A stretch of DNA of 64,000 nt from Sulfitobacter marinus (GTDB lineage: Bacteria > Pseudomonadota > Alphaproteobacteria > Rhodobacterales > Rhodobacteraceae). The stretch spans positions 310,001-374,000 of the forward strand of contig NZ_FPAJ01000003.1 of NCBI RefSeq assembly GCF_900116285.1. The letters are read 5' to 3'. The notes under the pieces are model-generated. The model did not search any database. It saw only the letters and a list, made by a program, of their open reading frames with translations, and had not been told where the DNA came from. The position numbers and the translations under genes are program-made. Every line of letters starts with the position of its first letter. The first letter of the stretch is position 1. Below are positions 16,736 to 25,961 of this stretch, piece after piece.

Positions 16736-18846
16736 GCTTTAACAACGCCAACCAATGCAGGACGTGCTTCGGGGCCGATCTCTTCAAAGGAAAGAACAGG
16801 GTTTGATATTCCGCGGGATTGCATGACGGTTTTCAAAAACCTTCGTCTTTTTGTATTGGTCACAACTGCGGCGAAAATACCGTTATGGTTGGCCTCGGAT
16901 AGGCATTCCGCAACGCCATCAGCAAGGTTGTTGAACACATCTGGGGGCAGAGCAATGTCCAGACTTCGGTCGGATCCAATCTGATATTCTTCAAACCGCT
17001 GTTCCCATTCGGGGTCGAGCTGGACGAGCGGCAATGTCCCATCCGGGCGCCGCAGTTCTGCAACAAGCTGAAAGCCTAGCTTTTGACGGACATGTTCACA
17101 GATCGCCTGAATTTGCGAGTTACTGGCCCGCGCCTCGGCAATCGACTCCAATACCAACGGCAGATTGCGGATGGATACTTGTTCGTCCAGCAACAGGCGC
17201 AAGACATTATGCAAAACATCGATGGGCACCTTGTCGGGTATCAGTTCGTCTAGAAGTTTTCGGTTCGCCTCGGAACGCGATTGGTCGGACAGGCTTACCA
17301 TTTCCGTAAGGAGCCTTCGAAGGGACTTGAGCGTCAAAAGCCTGCTGAAATTCTGTTTAACGACTTCGAGAAGATGTGTCGCCAGGATCTCTGTCGGTGT
17401 AACAAGGGTGATACCAGCAAGGGCCGCCTCCTCCTGATCGCGGCTGTTAATCCAGCGGGCGGGGGCCCCATACACTGGCTCTTGCGTATCTTGTCCAGCA
17501 GGTAGGATATCTTTATCATCTGGTGCTAAGGCAAGCACTTGGTCGGCATTGAGCCGAGATCGGGCTTGCTCAACCCCCTGAATTCTTATGACATATGTGC
17601 CGACTTCTAGGTTTGGCTGATCAGTAATCCGGATTTCAGGTAAAATGACGCCATAAACCGAGGCGATATGGGTGCGCATGTTTCCAATTCGTGCATCCAG
17701 CCCTGTGCCGGGGTCTAAAACCATGTTGATCAAGTCTGGTGCAAACTGGACATGAATATCATCCAATTCCAGAATGTCGCCTATTTGCTTTGGCTTTGCG
17801 ACGACGGGTTCATCTTCATCAAGAATCTCAATCGGGGCAGGGGTTTTTGCAGCCTTGTGACTTAAGAACGCGGCGAGCGCTAAGGCGACAGCCCCAGACA
17901 CAAATGGCAAAAAGGGTAAGCCGGGAATGGCCGCAAAAATCAACATAAGAACGGCCACTGTCCCGAGCGCTGCGGGAAACCTTCCTAGCTGACTAAGCAT
18001 TGCGACGTCTGTCGCGCCAATTGTTCCGCCTCTTGCCAACAACAATGCCGACGAAACAGATATGATGACGGCTGGTATTTGCGTTACCAAACCGTCGCCA
18101 ACCGTCAAAATCGCATAGGTCTCAAACGCTTTTCCGATTGGCATGCCATGAACGATTGCCCCCATGACCAAACCGGCAATCAGGTTGAGCAATGTGATAA
18201 GTAAGCCGGCAATGGCGTCACCCTTGACGAATTTCGAGGCCCCATCAAGAGAACCAAAGAACGTTGTTTCAAGCTGTTCTTGCTCTCGACGTTGCCGTGC
18301 TTCTTCGTGGGTGATCGCACCGGCTGACATATCGCTGTCGATTGCCATTTGCCGACCTGGCATGCCATCCAATGCAAATCGCGCTCCGACCTCGGCCATG
18401 CGCGTCGCGCCCTTGTTGATCACCATGAAGTTGACGATCAGCAGAACCGTAAACACGACCAAGCCAAGAAACACTGACCCCCCCATGACGAATTGGGAGA
18501 AGCCCTGAATTACATCACCCGCGGCATCTGTTCCGGTGTGGCCCTGTCCAATAATCAGTTTAGTAGACGAAACGTTCAAAGACAGACGCAACATCAGTGA
18601 TGCGAGCAAAATCGTTGGAAATGAAGAAAAGTCTAATGGCCGGTCAATGAAGAGGGTGGTGGAGAATATAAGAATTGCCAATGCAAAAGATATCGCCAAA
18701 CCGGCGTCGAGCACCCAGGAAGGCATCGGTAGAATCATCATGATAATGATTGCCATCAATGCCATTGCTAGAAGAACCGTAGGATTGAAGAGAACGCTTT
18801 TCTCTACCGGCCTGTTCAATGAAGGTATCCTTGCTTCGGTTTGCAT
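16732..18846 (-). CDS. flhA: Flagellar export gate protein FlhA
   Basis: Major export-gate protein and substrate/chaperone receptor, 704 residues. The N-terminal half has eight hydrophobic helices (about 22-330) with the FHIPEP-region hallmarks TKGATRMAEVGARFALDGMPGRQMAIDSDMSAG. The cytosolic C-terminal half binds chaperones and ends in a LSFEEIGPEARPALVGVV tail. The 117-bp gap upstream separates it from the AMIN-like gene. fliR follows with a 4-bp overlap. Confidence 0.98.
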   Translation of the reverse strand: MQTEARIPSLNRPVEKSVLFNPTVLLAMALMAIIIMMILPMPSWVLDAGLAISFALAILIFSTTLFIDRPLDFSSFPTILLASLMLRLSLNVSSTKLIIGQGHTGTDAAGDVIQGFSQFVMGGSVFLGLVVFTVLLIVNFMVINKGATRMAEVGARFALDGMPGRQMAIDSDMSAGAITHEEARQRREQEQLETTFFGSLDGASKFVKGDAIAGLLITLLNLIAGLVMGAIVHGMPIGKAFETYAILTVGDGLVTQIPAVIISVSSALLLARGGTIGATDVAMLSQLGRFPAALGTVAVLMLIFAAIPGLPFLPFVSGAVALALAAFLSHKAAKTPAPIEILDEDEPVVAKPKQIGDILELDDIHVQFAPDLINMVLDPGTGLDARIGNMRTHIASVYGVILPEIRITDQPNLEVGTYVIRIQGVEQARSRLNADQVLALAPDDKDILPAGQDTQEPVYGAPARWINSRDQEEAALAGITLVTPTEILATHLLEVVKQNFSRLLTLKSLRRLLTEMVSLSDQSRSEANRKLLDELIPDKVPIDVLHNVLRLLLDEQVSIRNLPLVLESIAEARASNSQIQAICEHVRQKLGFQLVAELRRPDGTLPLVQLDPEWEQRFEEYQIGSDRSLDIALPPDVFNNLADGVAECLSEANHNGIFAAVVTNTKRRRFLKTVMQSRGISNPVLSFEEIGPEARPALVGVVKA

Positions 18847-18963
18847 TGAGCTGCAGAATATTCGCCAAGATATGCGTGCGCGAATGATCGAGGTATGTGA
18901 TCGCGTGCAATGGTGAACAGAAGAAAAAAGATTTCGGTCTGCAACTCATCAGCGTAGTTAACT

Positions 18964-20892
18964 TTACCTAATCAACTTTTCTAAAGAATCTCTAAATTCT
19001 TGTGCTGAGTTTAAGGTCTCTTCAGCGGTGGGTACGTTGATGTCCCTACTGGCAGAGTTGTTTTGCGAGGCGAGCTCTGCGAAGGGGCCAGTGTTAAATG
19101 CAGGTGATACAACCGCATCCGCTTGATCACGGGTTTCGCGGGTATTTGAGGTTCCGAGGTTTGGCGCGCTGGCCACGCCGATTGATGCCATTATGCTATT
19201 CTGGCGAGCCGATATTTTATCAATGGTTTGAGGGTCTAGAAGACTTCGAAACCTCTCCTCAATTGGCATGGCAAGCTCAAGAAGCTCAACATCTGATGCG
19301 CGTGTGGCCAAGCTATCGAACATAGTATTCGCCATCCGCTCGACCAATACGACGTCTTTGCTTTTCTGCTGCCCCAGTAGGTCATAAGCGCTATAGAACT
19401 CCCCCCTTGAAAGAAGTGCGCTAAGTTTCAATGCTGTTAGGCGGCCCTCGTCATCGGTGTCAGCAGCATCAAAAACCTCCATATCAATTACTTTCATTTC
19501 TTGAAGAGTTGCAGGTTGCCCTTTTCCAATTTTATCTTCGACAGCTAATGCCAGCGATTTAGTTGTTTTGCTAACGGTAGGCGTTGAATCCTCTTTTTGT
19601 GAAAAATTATTGGAAAAAATGTCTGTGAAGTCAGATTTCTCCGCATTCATACTTAATGTTTTTAGAAAGTCCGGAAAAGATGCCGCGAGCTGATTTGAAG
19701 CTGCGTTACTACTTTTCCCTTTCCTTATATTATCAATGGATTCTTCTAGAAGTGGATGAATGATATTTCTCAGGTGACGTGGAAACTTTGAAAAAGATAG
19801 TAGGCTATCTTTGATACCTTCTTCTGTAAGATCCGATCCGCTACCTTTGTATGTAGCCAGTGCCCAAATCTTTAGACTTGGCGCACAGTTGAGCTGTGAT
19901 GATACCTGATCTACCTTATCGGATTGACCATATTCAAATAGGTCCGATACCATCTTTAGAAAAGATATTTCTGCATCGTTACCGGTATAATACGGTATGA
20001 GTTGGGCGGCTTCGGCACCAAGCCCATTGTGCAAATAATCCAGGATTCTGACTGTATCTTCCTGCTGTTGTGGGTCAATTACCGTGTTCGGATCTTGATA
20101 CTTCGCGAAGTCTCCGGTGACTATTGCTTCCCCCAAGTTTGCTAGTGTCTCGGTGTCCCCACACTCTGCGGTACCGGCATCGTTTTGTTGTGTAAGCTTC
20201 TCTTCAAGAGAGCTTCCGATCTTGACATTTCTAAACTCTGATAGCGGGTTTTTGCTTAGATCAAGGGTTAGCGGCGGAACTTTCTTCAAGCCAGCCTCTG
20301 GCCCAATGGGGACGCTTTTTTTCAAAATGCCTTGGGTTCCCAAGCTGCCGATATCGTGAGCAATAGCAGCTTGAAATATTGCCGTACTTTCTGACCGCAT
20401 GCTGAGCCCTGCGAGGATATCATTGCTTGGAGGCAATGCCTTTACGAGCTCTTTCTCTTTACTTGGTTTAGGTTCGATTGGGTCATTAGGCACGTCCACA
20501 GGATTGGGCGCTTTCGCTAGGAGAGGCGTGGTGAGTTCGACATCAGGTGATGCAATGTCGACAACGATCATTCCTGGGGGGGAATCGAAAATCGAGACGC
20601 TGCAGTCGCAGTCCAATTCCAATAGCAAAATGCCATCGGATTGATCTGCGGATTGGACCCTCTCTCGTGTGATGCGGTTATATAATTGCGCGAGGTTGAA
20701 AGAGTTCTCCGGCCCTTTGACGGAAACTTCGACGAGTTTACCCGAGTGTTTTGCCGACCAAGTCGCTTTCTGGCCCGCGTCGATAACGACGCGGGTAAAC
20801 CCGCCGTGTTCTCCGGAACGGACGAGCATAGGTTCGGCAAGAACACTTGAGCCAATCATGCCGCTGAAAAGAAAGAGAAAAAGTTGCCTCAT
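18964..20892 (-). CDS. Periplasmic AMIN-like, helical-repeat protein in the stator operon (MotC-position protein)
   Basis: No confident family match. The 642-residue protein has a signal peptide (residues 1-19, FLFLFSGMIGSSVLA). An N-terminal beta-rich domain (about 20-115) with VRSGEHGGFTRVVIDAG and a closing PPGMIVVDIA resembles AMIN domains, which bind cell-wall material. A proline-rich linker follows, then a long helical region (about 250-560) with TPR/Sel1-like spacing. The chosen start at 20892 overlaps the motA stop (ATGA); a longer frame to 20988 would run deep into motA. In rhizobia the operon partner of MotE is MotC, a periplasmic stator protein; the MotE-like gene and position here suggest an analogous role, but homology is not demonstrated. 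GC is lower than in its neighbours. Confidence 0.75.
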   Translation of the reverse strand: MRQLFLFLFSGMIGSSVLAEPMLVRSGEHGGFTRVVIDAGQKATWSAKHSGKLVEVSVKGPENSFNLAQLYNRITRERVQSADQSDGILLLELDCDCSVSIFDSPPGMIVVDIASPDVELTTPLLAKAPNPVDVPNDPIEPKPSKEKELVKALPPSNDILAGLSMRSESTAIFQAAIAHDIGSLGTQGILKKSVPIGPEAGLKKVPPLTLDLSKNPLSEFRNVKIGSSLEEKLTQQNDAGTAECGDTETLANLGEAIVTGDFAKYQDPNTVIDPQQQEDTVRILDYLHNGLGAEAAQLIPYYTGNDAEISFLKMVSDLFEYGQSDKVDQVSSQLNCAPSLKIWALATYKGSGSDLTEEGIKDSLLSFSKFPRHLRNIIHPLLEESIDNIRKGKSSNAASNQLAASFPDFLKTLSMNAEKSDFTDIFSNNFSQKEDSTPTVSKTTKSLALAVEDKIGKGQPATLQEMKVIDMEVFDAADTDDEGRLTALKLSALLSRGEFYSAYDLLGQQKSKDVVLVERMANTMFDSLATRASDVELLELAMPIEERFRSLLDPQTIDKISARQNSIMASIGVASAPNLGTSNTRETRDQADAVVSPAFNTGPFAELASQNNSASRDINVPTAEETLNSAQEFRDSLEKLIR

Positions 20893-21758
20893 GCGGCGAC
20901 CTGTTTTAACTCTTTCAATGCTTCTTCCAACTCGGTGAACGATGGGCGGCAGTGGGATGGCGTATTTTGGCGCCCGACCTCTATGCAAATGTTTGTCGCG
21001 TGATTGTGTAGGTTTGCGACCAGAACTTCTTTGATCAACAGGTAGAAATGGCCGTCTTCCTTGGTAACATCGGCGACCTTTGCCGCGAATGGTCCGACAA
21101 GACCGTAGGCTAAGAAGACGCCGAGAAATGTCCCGACCAAGGCACCACCAATCAGCTTCCCAAGAATTTCAGGTGGCTGGTCGATCGATGCCATTGTTTT
21201 GATAACACCCAGAACAGCGGCGACGATCCCAAGCGCAGGAAGCCCATCGGCAACCGTTTGAAGAGCATGGCTAGAATGAAGTGAGTGTTCTAGATTGGCG
21301 TCCATCCGTTTTTCCAGCACCTCCTCTACCTGATTGGGGTCGTCGTAATTCATCGAAGCTGACCGCATCGTGTCACAAATTAGCGCTACAGCTTCGCTAT
21401 CCGTTAAGATTTTGGGATACTTCTGGAATATCGCGGATTCGTCTGGAGCCTCGATATGGCCTTCAATCTCAATAGGGTTTTGACGCGCCAGCCGAACCAA
21501 TTCAAAAAGCAGACATAACAAATCACGATAGTCTTCGTGTTTCCATTTCGGTCCCTTAAATACTTTTCCTACATCCTTAAGAGTGTGCTTGACTGCTGGA
21601 AGGTCGTTACTGATCAGGAAGGCTCCTGCAGCGGCACCACCGATCATGGTAAATTCGAAAGGTAGAGATTTCAGGATGATTCCCATCTTCCCGCCTGCAG
21701 CCAAGTAGCCACCGAAAACCATCACGAAAATCGTAATAATACCAACTATGCCGATCAT
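20889..21758 (-). CDS. motA: Flagellar motor stator protein MotA
   Basis: Proton-channel stator subunit, 289 residues, with four transmembrane helices (about 3-22, 28-48, 170-190, 202-225). The cytosolic loop contains ILTDSEAVALICDTMRSASMNYDDPNQVEEVLEKRM, the rotor-contacting region; TVADGLPALGIVAAVLGVIKTM forms helix 3 with the conserved Pro. Its partner motB is 14 kb away at the other end of the locus, a split arrangement seen in several alphaproteobacteria. The stop overlaps the start of the AMIN-like gene. Confidence 0.97.
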   Translation of the reverse strand: MIGIVGIITIFVMVFGGYLAAGGKMGIILKSLPFEFTMIGGAAAGAFLISNDLPAVKHTLKDVGKVFKGPKWKHEDYRDLLCLLFELVRLARQNPIEIEGHIEAPDESAIFQKYPKILTDSEAVALICDTMRSASMNYDDPNQVEEVLEKRMDANLEHSLHSSHALQTVADGLPALGIVAAVLGVIKTMASIDQPPEILGKLIGGALVGTFLGVFLAYGLVGPFAAKVADVTKEDGHFYLLIKEVLVANLHNHATNICIEVGRQNTPSHCRPSFTELEEALKELKQVAA

Positions 21759-21811
21759 GTTATACTCACTGTTAATTTTCGAGGTAGGGCGAAGCCGAGA
21801 TCATTTATTGC

Positions 21812-22432
21812 TCATCCTGATTTCTTTGCGTTCGCGTTGCGGCCAGCAAGGATGACGCTGATGGTGTAAGCAAACTCCGGCTTAAGCCCGGCCATGATAT
21901 TTGCAGCAGCATCAGGGCGCATGCGGCCCAGAAATCCGGCCGCAAATTCAGGTTTCATCGCCTCAAAAAGTGCGGCGGCATCTTTGGGCTTCATATTCTC
22001 ATAGACAGTCGTAAGGCGTGCGAGATCATCTTCAGCCGCATTGTTGGATAATGCGAGTGTGTCGCGCAGTTTCTGTTCGGCAATTGCGATCTGGTCAAGC
22101 CGCTCATCAATTCTCTGGGCTGCATCATCAAGAGCGCGCTGGCGGTCTTCTTGGGCCTTTTCACGCGCGGTTAACTGCGCTTGTTTTTCTTGCAAAGTTT
22201 TTAGAAGTTTTCCCAAACGATCCCGCTGAGTTCCTGCGGGTGCCCCGCCTTCTTTAGGCGTTTCCAATTGCATTGGTTCGGACGTAGGCGTCACATCCTG
22301 CTCGGGTGTTTGGGCAAAAGCTGACCCGGCACTTAATGTTAACCGCGTTGCCGCAGATCCCACGAAAAGTGCGATAATAAGCGTCAAAGAGCTCACGTCG
22401 CGAAACTTTAAGGCGTAATGATAAAGCTTCAT
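21812..22432 (-). CDS. motE: MotE-like periplasmic protein (MgtE N-domain fold)
   Basis: A 206-residue protein with an N-terminal hydrophobic segment (about 17-40, likely signal peptide or anchor ending AFAQ), a coiled coil (70-130), and a C-terminal MgtE intracellular-N-like helical domain (about 140-195) with YENMKPKDAAALFEAMKPEFAAGFLGRM. This architecture matches MotE of Sinorhizobium, a periplasmic chaperone that stabilises MotC. Its start overlaps the DUF6468 gene stop (ATGA), and motA follows 53 bp downstream. The role as chaperone for the AMIN-like protein is inferred from operon position. Confidence 0.75.
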   Translation of the reverse strand: MKLYHYALKFRDVSSLTLIIALFVGSAATRLTLSAGSAFAQTPEQDVTPTSEPMQLETPKEGGAPAGTQRDRLGKLLKTLQEKQAQLTAREKAQEDRQRALDDAAQRIDERLDQIAIAEQKLRDTLALSNNAAEDDLARLTTVYENMKPKDAAALFEAMKPEFAAGFLGRMRPDAAANIMAGLKPEFAYTISVILAGRNANAKKSG

Positions 22433-22824
22433 TGGTCTTCCTTCATTTTGGAATGGCGCATGAACATCGGCTCTTGTTGAATCTCTTTAGCGGTGCCGTT
22501 TTTGGGAAGTTTGCCAGGGTTCGCCGGTGCCGTTTCGAGTTCTGGGATATCGTGCAGCGATGCCATCCTCAACTCCATACGCCTTGAGCTTTCTTCGGCC
22601 TTATCGGTCAGTTCCAATAGGGTAGTTGCCGAAGTCGCAGCGGTTTCTTGAGCGGACGATAAGGTCTTTGTCAGGTCGTCGACCCGTGACGAAAGGACCG
22701 CAACGGCACCGCCAACGCCCTGTTCCAAGCTATTGAAATGCTTTAGGCGCTTGCTCAGTATGAAACAGTAGAATGCCGCACCCAATGCACCGGCAGCGAG
22801 CAATATGTCTGCGATTAGCCCCAT
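22429..22824 (-). CDS. DUF6468-like small membrane protein of the flagellar locus
   Basis: A 131-residue protein with one N-terminal transmembrane helix (about 4-25, IADILLAAGALGAAFYCFILS), a helical amphipathic region (LSSRVDDLTKTLSSAQETAATSATTLLELTDKA) and a polar tail. It resembles the DUF6468 family seen beside fliL and motE in alphaproteobacteria; function unknown. The start at 22824 (MGLIADIL) is preferred over the upstream ATG at 22860, which would overlap fliL. It is sandwiched between fliL and motE, overlapping motE by 4 bp. Confidence 0.7.
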   Translation of the reverse strand: MGLIADILLAAGALGAAFYCFILSKRLKHFNSLEQGVGGAVAVLSSRVDDLTKTLSSAQETAATSATTLLELTDKAEESSRRMELRMASLHDIPELETAPANPGKLPKNGTAKEIQQEPMFMRHSKMKEDQ

Positions 22825-22834
22825 TGCGGCCCCC

Positions 22835-23323
22835 TCATGTGAAAACAAATTCCATAACAAGCAATCTATTTACGCGATCTTCGCCGAGTACCATTTCGAC
22901 TCGGTACAGCATTTGTGTTCTCAATCTAACGAGGATGGCCGGATCGTCGAAATCTTCGACCCTTACAGCGCGTAAGTAGGTATTTAGAACATCTGTGACA
23001 CGTGGGATCAGTTTCTCAACATCTGCTTGGTAACGCGACGGCACTTCTAATTGGGCGCGAAACCGCAGATGTTTGGATTTTGAGGGTTTTCGCAGCGAGA
23101 TAACCAGCGGCTCAATTGGGATATACGCAACATCGTCAATTGGCGAAATGCCCTCTTCCTCGACCTCAGCCGAATCGTCCGGAGCTGCTCCCAGAATGGT
23201 CCCGCTCCAAGTTAGGTAAAAACCTGCTCCCCCTCCGACAAGCGCGAGAACAACGCTCAAGATCAAAGGTAGTTTTGATTTTTTTGGCTCTGCTTCTGCT
23301 TCTTCGGAATCGGTTTGTGTCAT
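22835..23323 (-). CDS. fliL: Flagellar basal body-associated protein FliL
   Basis: FliL (162 residues) is a single-pass inner-membrane protein that rings the MotAB stator and supports torque. An N-terminal acidic cytosolic tail is followed by a transmembrane helix (about 17-40, LPLILSVVLALVGGGAGFYLTW) and a conserved periplasmic domain: YIPIEPLVISLRKPSKSKHLRFRAQLEV, then RVTDVLNTYLRAVRVEDFDDP. It heads the minus-strand fliL-DUF6468-motE-motA unit and is divergent from fliF. It is clearly the canonical copy; a divergent paralogue lies at 13850. Confidence 0.95.
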   Translation of the reverse strand: MTQTDSEEAEAEPKKSKLPLILSVVLALVGGGAGFYLTWSGTILGAAPDDSAEVEEEGISPIDDVAYIPIEPLVISLRKPSKSKHLRFRAQLEVPSRYQADVEKLIPRVTDVLNTYLRAVRVEDFDDPAILVRLRTQMLYRVEMVLGEDRVNRLLVMEFVFT

Positions 23324-23366
23324 AGTGGCCCGCTTTCTTGTTGAAAGCTGTATAACCCTGATTGCA

Positions 23367-23381
23367 CTAACCGATTATTAA
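23367..23381. promoter_or_regulatory. CtrA-box-like motif between fliL and fliF
   Basis: CTAA-N7-TTAA (TTAA-N7-TTAG on the other strand; spacer CCGATTA) matches 7 of 8 consensus positions. It is in the 118-bp region shared by the divergent fliL and fliF units, the head of the two largest structural operons. Confidence 0.5.
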
Positions 23382-23441
23382 GCCAGTTGGTCCATTTGTA
23401 CTTCAAGTACCGAGCAGAATGTTTGGGGAGATGGAGAGACT

Positions 23442-25082
23442 GTGCAGCAATTACTGAACATCTGGGTGAACCTCAGTTTGGGGAAGCAAATTACCATCGT
23501 GGGCGCAACGGTTTCGATGTTTTTCGGCATAATGATGATGTCGAAAATTGTGACATCTCCCAATTTGACGCTGCTTTATTCGGGGCTGGACAGCGGTGCG
23601 GCAGGTGATGTCGTGCGTGCGATAGAACAGCAAGGCGTCGCCTTTGATGTCCGTGGCGGTGCAATATTCGTCGATTCAACCATGCGGGATGAGCTGCGTT
23701 TGACCCTTGCCAGTGAGGGGCTGCCGGCTAATGGAAACAGTGGCTATGAGCTGCTGGATAATCTGACCGGATTCGGCACGACATCGCAAATGTTTGATGC
23801 AGCATATTGGCGTGCAAAAGAGGGCGAGCTTGCGAGGACCATCGTTGCAAGCCCGCAAATCTCGCAGGCCAGGGTTCATATTGCCGGAACAGGTTCGAAT
23901 CCTTTTCAAAGAAGCGTGACGCCCAAAGCGTCTGTCTCTCTGAAGCCCAATGGGGGCCAGATATCAACGGCGCAGGCCAAGGCGGTTCGCTACCTTGTCG
24001 CATCGGCCGTGGCAGGACTGGACCCTGATGATGTGTCGGTTATCGATTCGAATGGCAGTTTGGTAGGGTCAGGTGATGATCCTGCGCCTGCTATTCAGGG
24101 CGATGACAAGGCGGCTGTTTTGCGGGACAAGGCCGAACGTCTTTTGGAGGCGCGCGTAGGCCCAGGAAACGCAATTGTCGAAGTGAGTGTAGAGACGGTT
24201 ACCGAAAGTGAATCGGTACGAGAGCGACGGTTTGATCCTGACGGGCGGGTTGCAATCAGCACCGAGACAGAAGCGCGCAACAATAGTTCCTCCGGTAGCG
24301 GTGACGGCGCGGTGACGGTCGCAAGTAATCTGCCGGATGAAAACGGCGCGGGCGGTGGCGGTGGTTCGTCATTAACCAACTCCGAAACACGTGAGCGGGT
24401 TAACTACGAAGTTTCCGAAACTGAGCGAGAGATTCTGCGCGCCCCGGGTGCCATCAAACGCCTGACGGTTGCTGTTTTGGTTAACGAAGAATCCTCAACC
24501 AATGAAAACGGCGAGCAAGTGGTGCAACCACGAAGTGAAGTTGAGCTGGAAACCCTCCGGGAACTTGTTTCATCTGCAGTCGGCTATGTAGAGGACCGCG
24601 GCGACATCATTACGATCAAGTCAATGGCCCTCCAATCCGTTACGCCAGCGGGTACTCAGGCAAGTACATCCTTGGTTGATAGGCTAAACCTTGACTTGGT
24701 TTCCGCTATTCAAATGGCTGTTCTCGGGCTTGTTACGATCATCTTGGGTCTCTTTGTTGTGCGGCCACTTTTGAGTAAGGCTCCCGATATGACCGGCTCT
24801 GCTGGGCCACCCGCGTTGCTTCCTATGGGTGCGAATGGCCAAACTGAAGGAGGAGGCCCTCCATTGCCGGGTGAGATGGCTCAAAATTTACCTACCTTTG
24901 ATCTGCCCGGACTAGATGGCGAAGTCGACAACAATTTTGGCGGCGCGCTTCAGCAATCAGGTGCAAACCCGGGTCAGGATAATCCGGTTGACCGACTCAG
25001 AAATATGATCGGGGACAAGCAAGAGGAGACAGTGGAGATTCTGAGAACCTGGCTCGAGGAAAAAGAGGAGAAGGTGCAATGA
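23442..25082 (+). CDS. fliF: Flagellar MS-ring protein FliF
   Basis: FliF builds the inner-membrane MS ring, the first assembled structure of the basal body. The 546-residue protein has two transmembrane segments (about 15-40 and 418-445), a periplasmic ring-building region with VVRAIEQQGVAFDVRGGAIFVDSTMRDELRLTLASEGLP and YLVASAVAGLDPDDVSVID, and a cytosolic C-terminus (about 520-546) carrying the FliG-binding type RLRNMIGDKQEETVEILRTWL. The start is a GTG preceded by GGAGATGGAGAG. The intact FliG-binding tail implies that fliG exists elsewhere in the genome. fliH overlaps its stop by 4 bp. Confidence 0.96.
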   Translation: MQQLLNIWVNLSLGKQITIVGATVSMFFGIMMMSKIVTSPNLTLLYSGLDSGAAGDVVRAIEQQGVAFDVRGGAIFVDSTMRDELRLTLASEGLPANGNSGYELLDNLTGFGTTSQMFDAAYWRAKEGELARTIVASPQISQARVHIAGTGSNPFQRSVTPKASVSLKPNGGQISTAQAKAVRYLVASAVAGLDPDDVSVIDSNGSLVGSGDDPAPAIQGDDKAAVLRDKAERLLEARVGPGNAIVEVSVETVTESESVRERRFDPDGRVAISTETEARNNSSSGSGDGAVTVASNLPDENGAGGGGGSSLTNSETRERVNYEVSETEREILRAPGAIKRLTVAVLVNEESSTNENGEQVVQPRSEVELETLRELVSSAVGYVEDRGDIITIKSMALQSVTPAGTQASTSLVDRLNLDLVSAIQMAVLGLVTIILGLFVVRPLLSKAPDMTGSAGPPALLPMGANGQTEGGGPPLPGEMAQNLPTFDLPGLDGEVDNNFGGALQQSGANPGQDNPVDRLRNMIGDKQEETVEILRTWLEEKEEKVQ

Positions 25083-25675
25083 CGCTCGCGCATTTATACG
25101 ATGAGTTCCAAGAGGAACTCGAAACAGATGGCATGAACTCCCCTCAGTTGGCGACCACCGCCGAGGAGAACCTGCAGGCGTTTGAGAATGGTTATCAATC
25201 CGGCTGGCAGGATGCCACAACCGCACATGGCGCGGAGCAAGAAAGAGTACTGGCTGAGTTGACGCAGAATTTTCAAGATATGCAATTCACGTATCACGAG
25301 GCGCGGAGCAAGCTTTTAGTTAGCCTTCGCCCGATCGCCACCGCGATGCTGGAAAAGTTGCTTCCTGGTGTTTCACGAGAAGCGTTACGTTCAAATTTGA
25401 TCGAGCAAATTAGTGAAGTGCTAGCCCAATCTACCGAAGATTCTATTGAAATTAATGTGGCACCAGAGAGTTTAAGCGCAGTTCAGGGAATTGTGGATAA
25501 TCAAAAGGATCTCCCCTTTACCATCAAAGAGAATGCTGATCTTGGTTCCGCGCAAGCTGATCTGAGATCTAGCGGACTTGAGCGCCACATTGACATTGAT
25601 GATATGTGCGAGCGGATCACTCAAACCTTATCGGCCTTTGTCGAACAGTCTGGTTCGGAGGCTTCCTATGGATAA
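25079..25675 (+). CDS. fliH: FliH-like regulator of the flagellar export ATPase
   Basis: A 198-residue acidic helical protein resembling FliH/V-ATPase E-subunit-like stators of the export ATPase: an N-terminal acidic segment, a central region with ENLQAFENGYQSGWQDATTAHG, and a C-terminal domain with IATAMLEKLLPGVSREAL and VAPESLSAVQGIV. FliH tethers FliI to the C ring through FliN, which is encoded next (8-bp overlap). Conservation is modest, but the operon order fliF-fliH-fliN-fliP supports the call. Confidence 0.8.
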   Translation: MTLAHLYDEFQEELETDGMNSPQLATTAEENLQAFENGYQSGWQDATTAHGAEQERVLAELTQNFQDMQFTYHEARSKLLVSLRPIATAMLEKLLPGVSREALRSNLIEQISEVLAQSTEDSIEINVAPESLSAVQGIVDNQKDLPFTIKENADLGSAQADLRSSGLERHIDIDDMCERITQTLSAFVEQSGSEASYG

Positions 25676-25961
25676 GCCCGCCTCCACCTCCCACGCCGCG
25701 TCCGATCCGTCTAACCCCTTCACATCAGTACCGATAGAAGTTCTGGTATGCGTTGGAAAATCAAGGCCCTTTGTCAGAGATCTTGTTTCATTCGGTGAAA
25801 ATGCCATTCTAACGTTGGACCGTCGGGTCGATGACCCCGTTGAATTATACGTCGGTGACAGGCTTATCGCGAGAGGCATTCTGGAAGAGCAAGAGGGCGA
25901 GGCATCGGATCAACTGACAGTTCGACTGACCGAAATCGTTGATATGCAATCGGTTATATGA
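25668..25961 (+). CDS. fliN: Flagellar motor switch protein FliN
   Basis: A 97-residue C-ring component with a SpoA-type domain: VPIEVLVCVGKSRPFVRDLVSFGENAILTLDRRVDDPVELYVGDRLIARG, then VRLTEIVDM. The ATG at 25668 starts MDKPASTSHA; a longer frame from 25578 would overlap fliH extensively and lacks homology. FliN anchors FliH-FliI at the base of the motor and takes part in switching. fliM and fliG are not nearby. fliP overlaps the stop by 4 bp. Confidence 0.94.
   Translation: MDKPASTSHAASDPSNPFTSVPIEVLVCVGKSRPFVRDLVSFGENAILTLDRRVDDPVELYVGDRLIARGILEEQEGEASDQLTVRLTEIVDMQSVI

Noticed and set aside
18958..18971. TTAA-N6-CTAA upstream of flhA
   Set aside because: It resembles a CtrA box, but the spacer is 6 instead of 7 and it overlaps the end of the preceding gene; not counted in the set.
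23891..23905. GGTTCGAATCC tRNA T-loop-like string
   Set aside because: It is inside the fliF coding sequence and no cloverleaf or acceptor stem can be formed around it.
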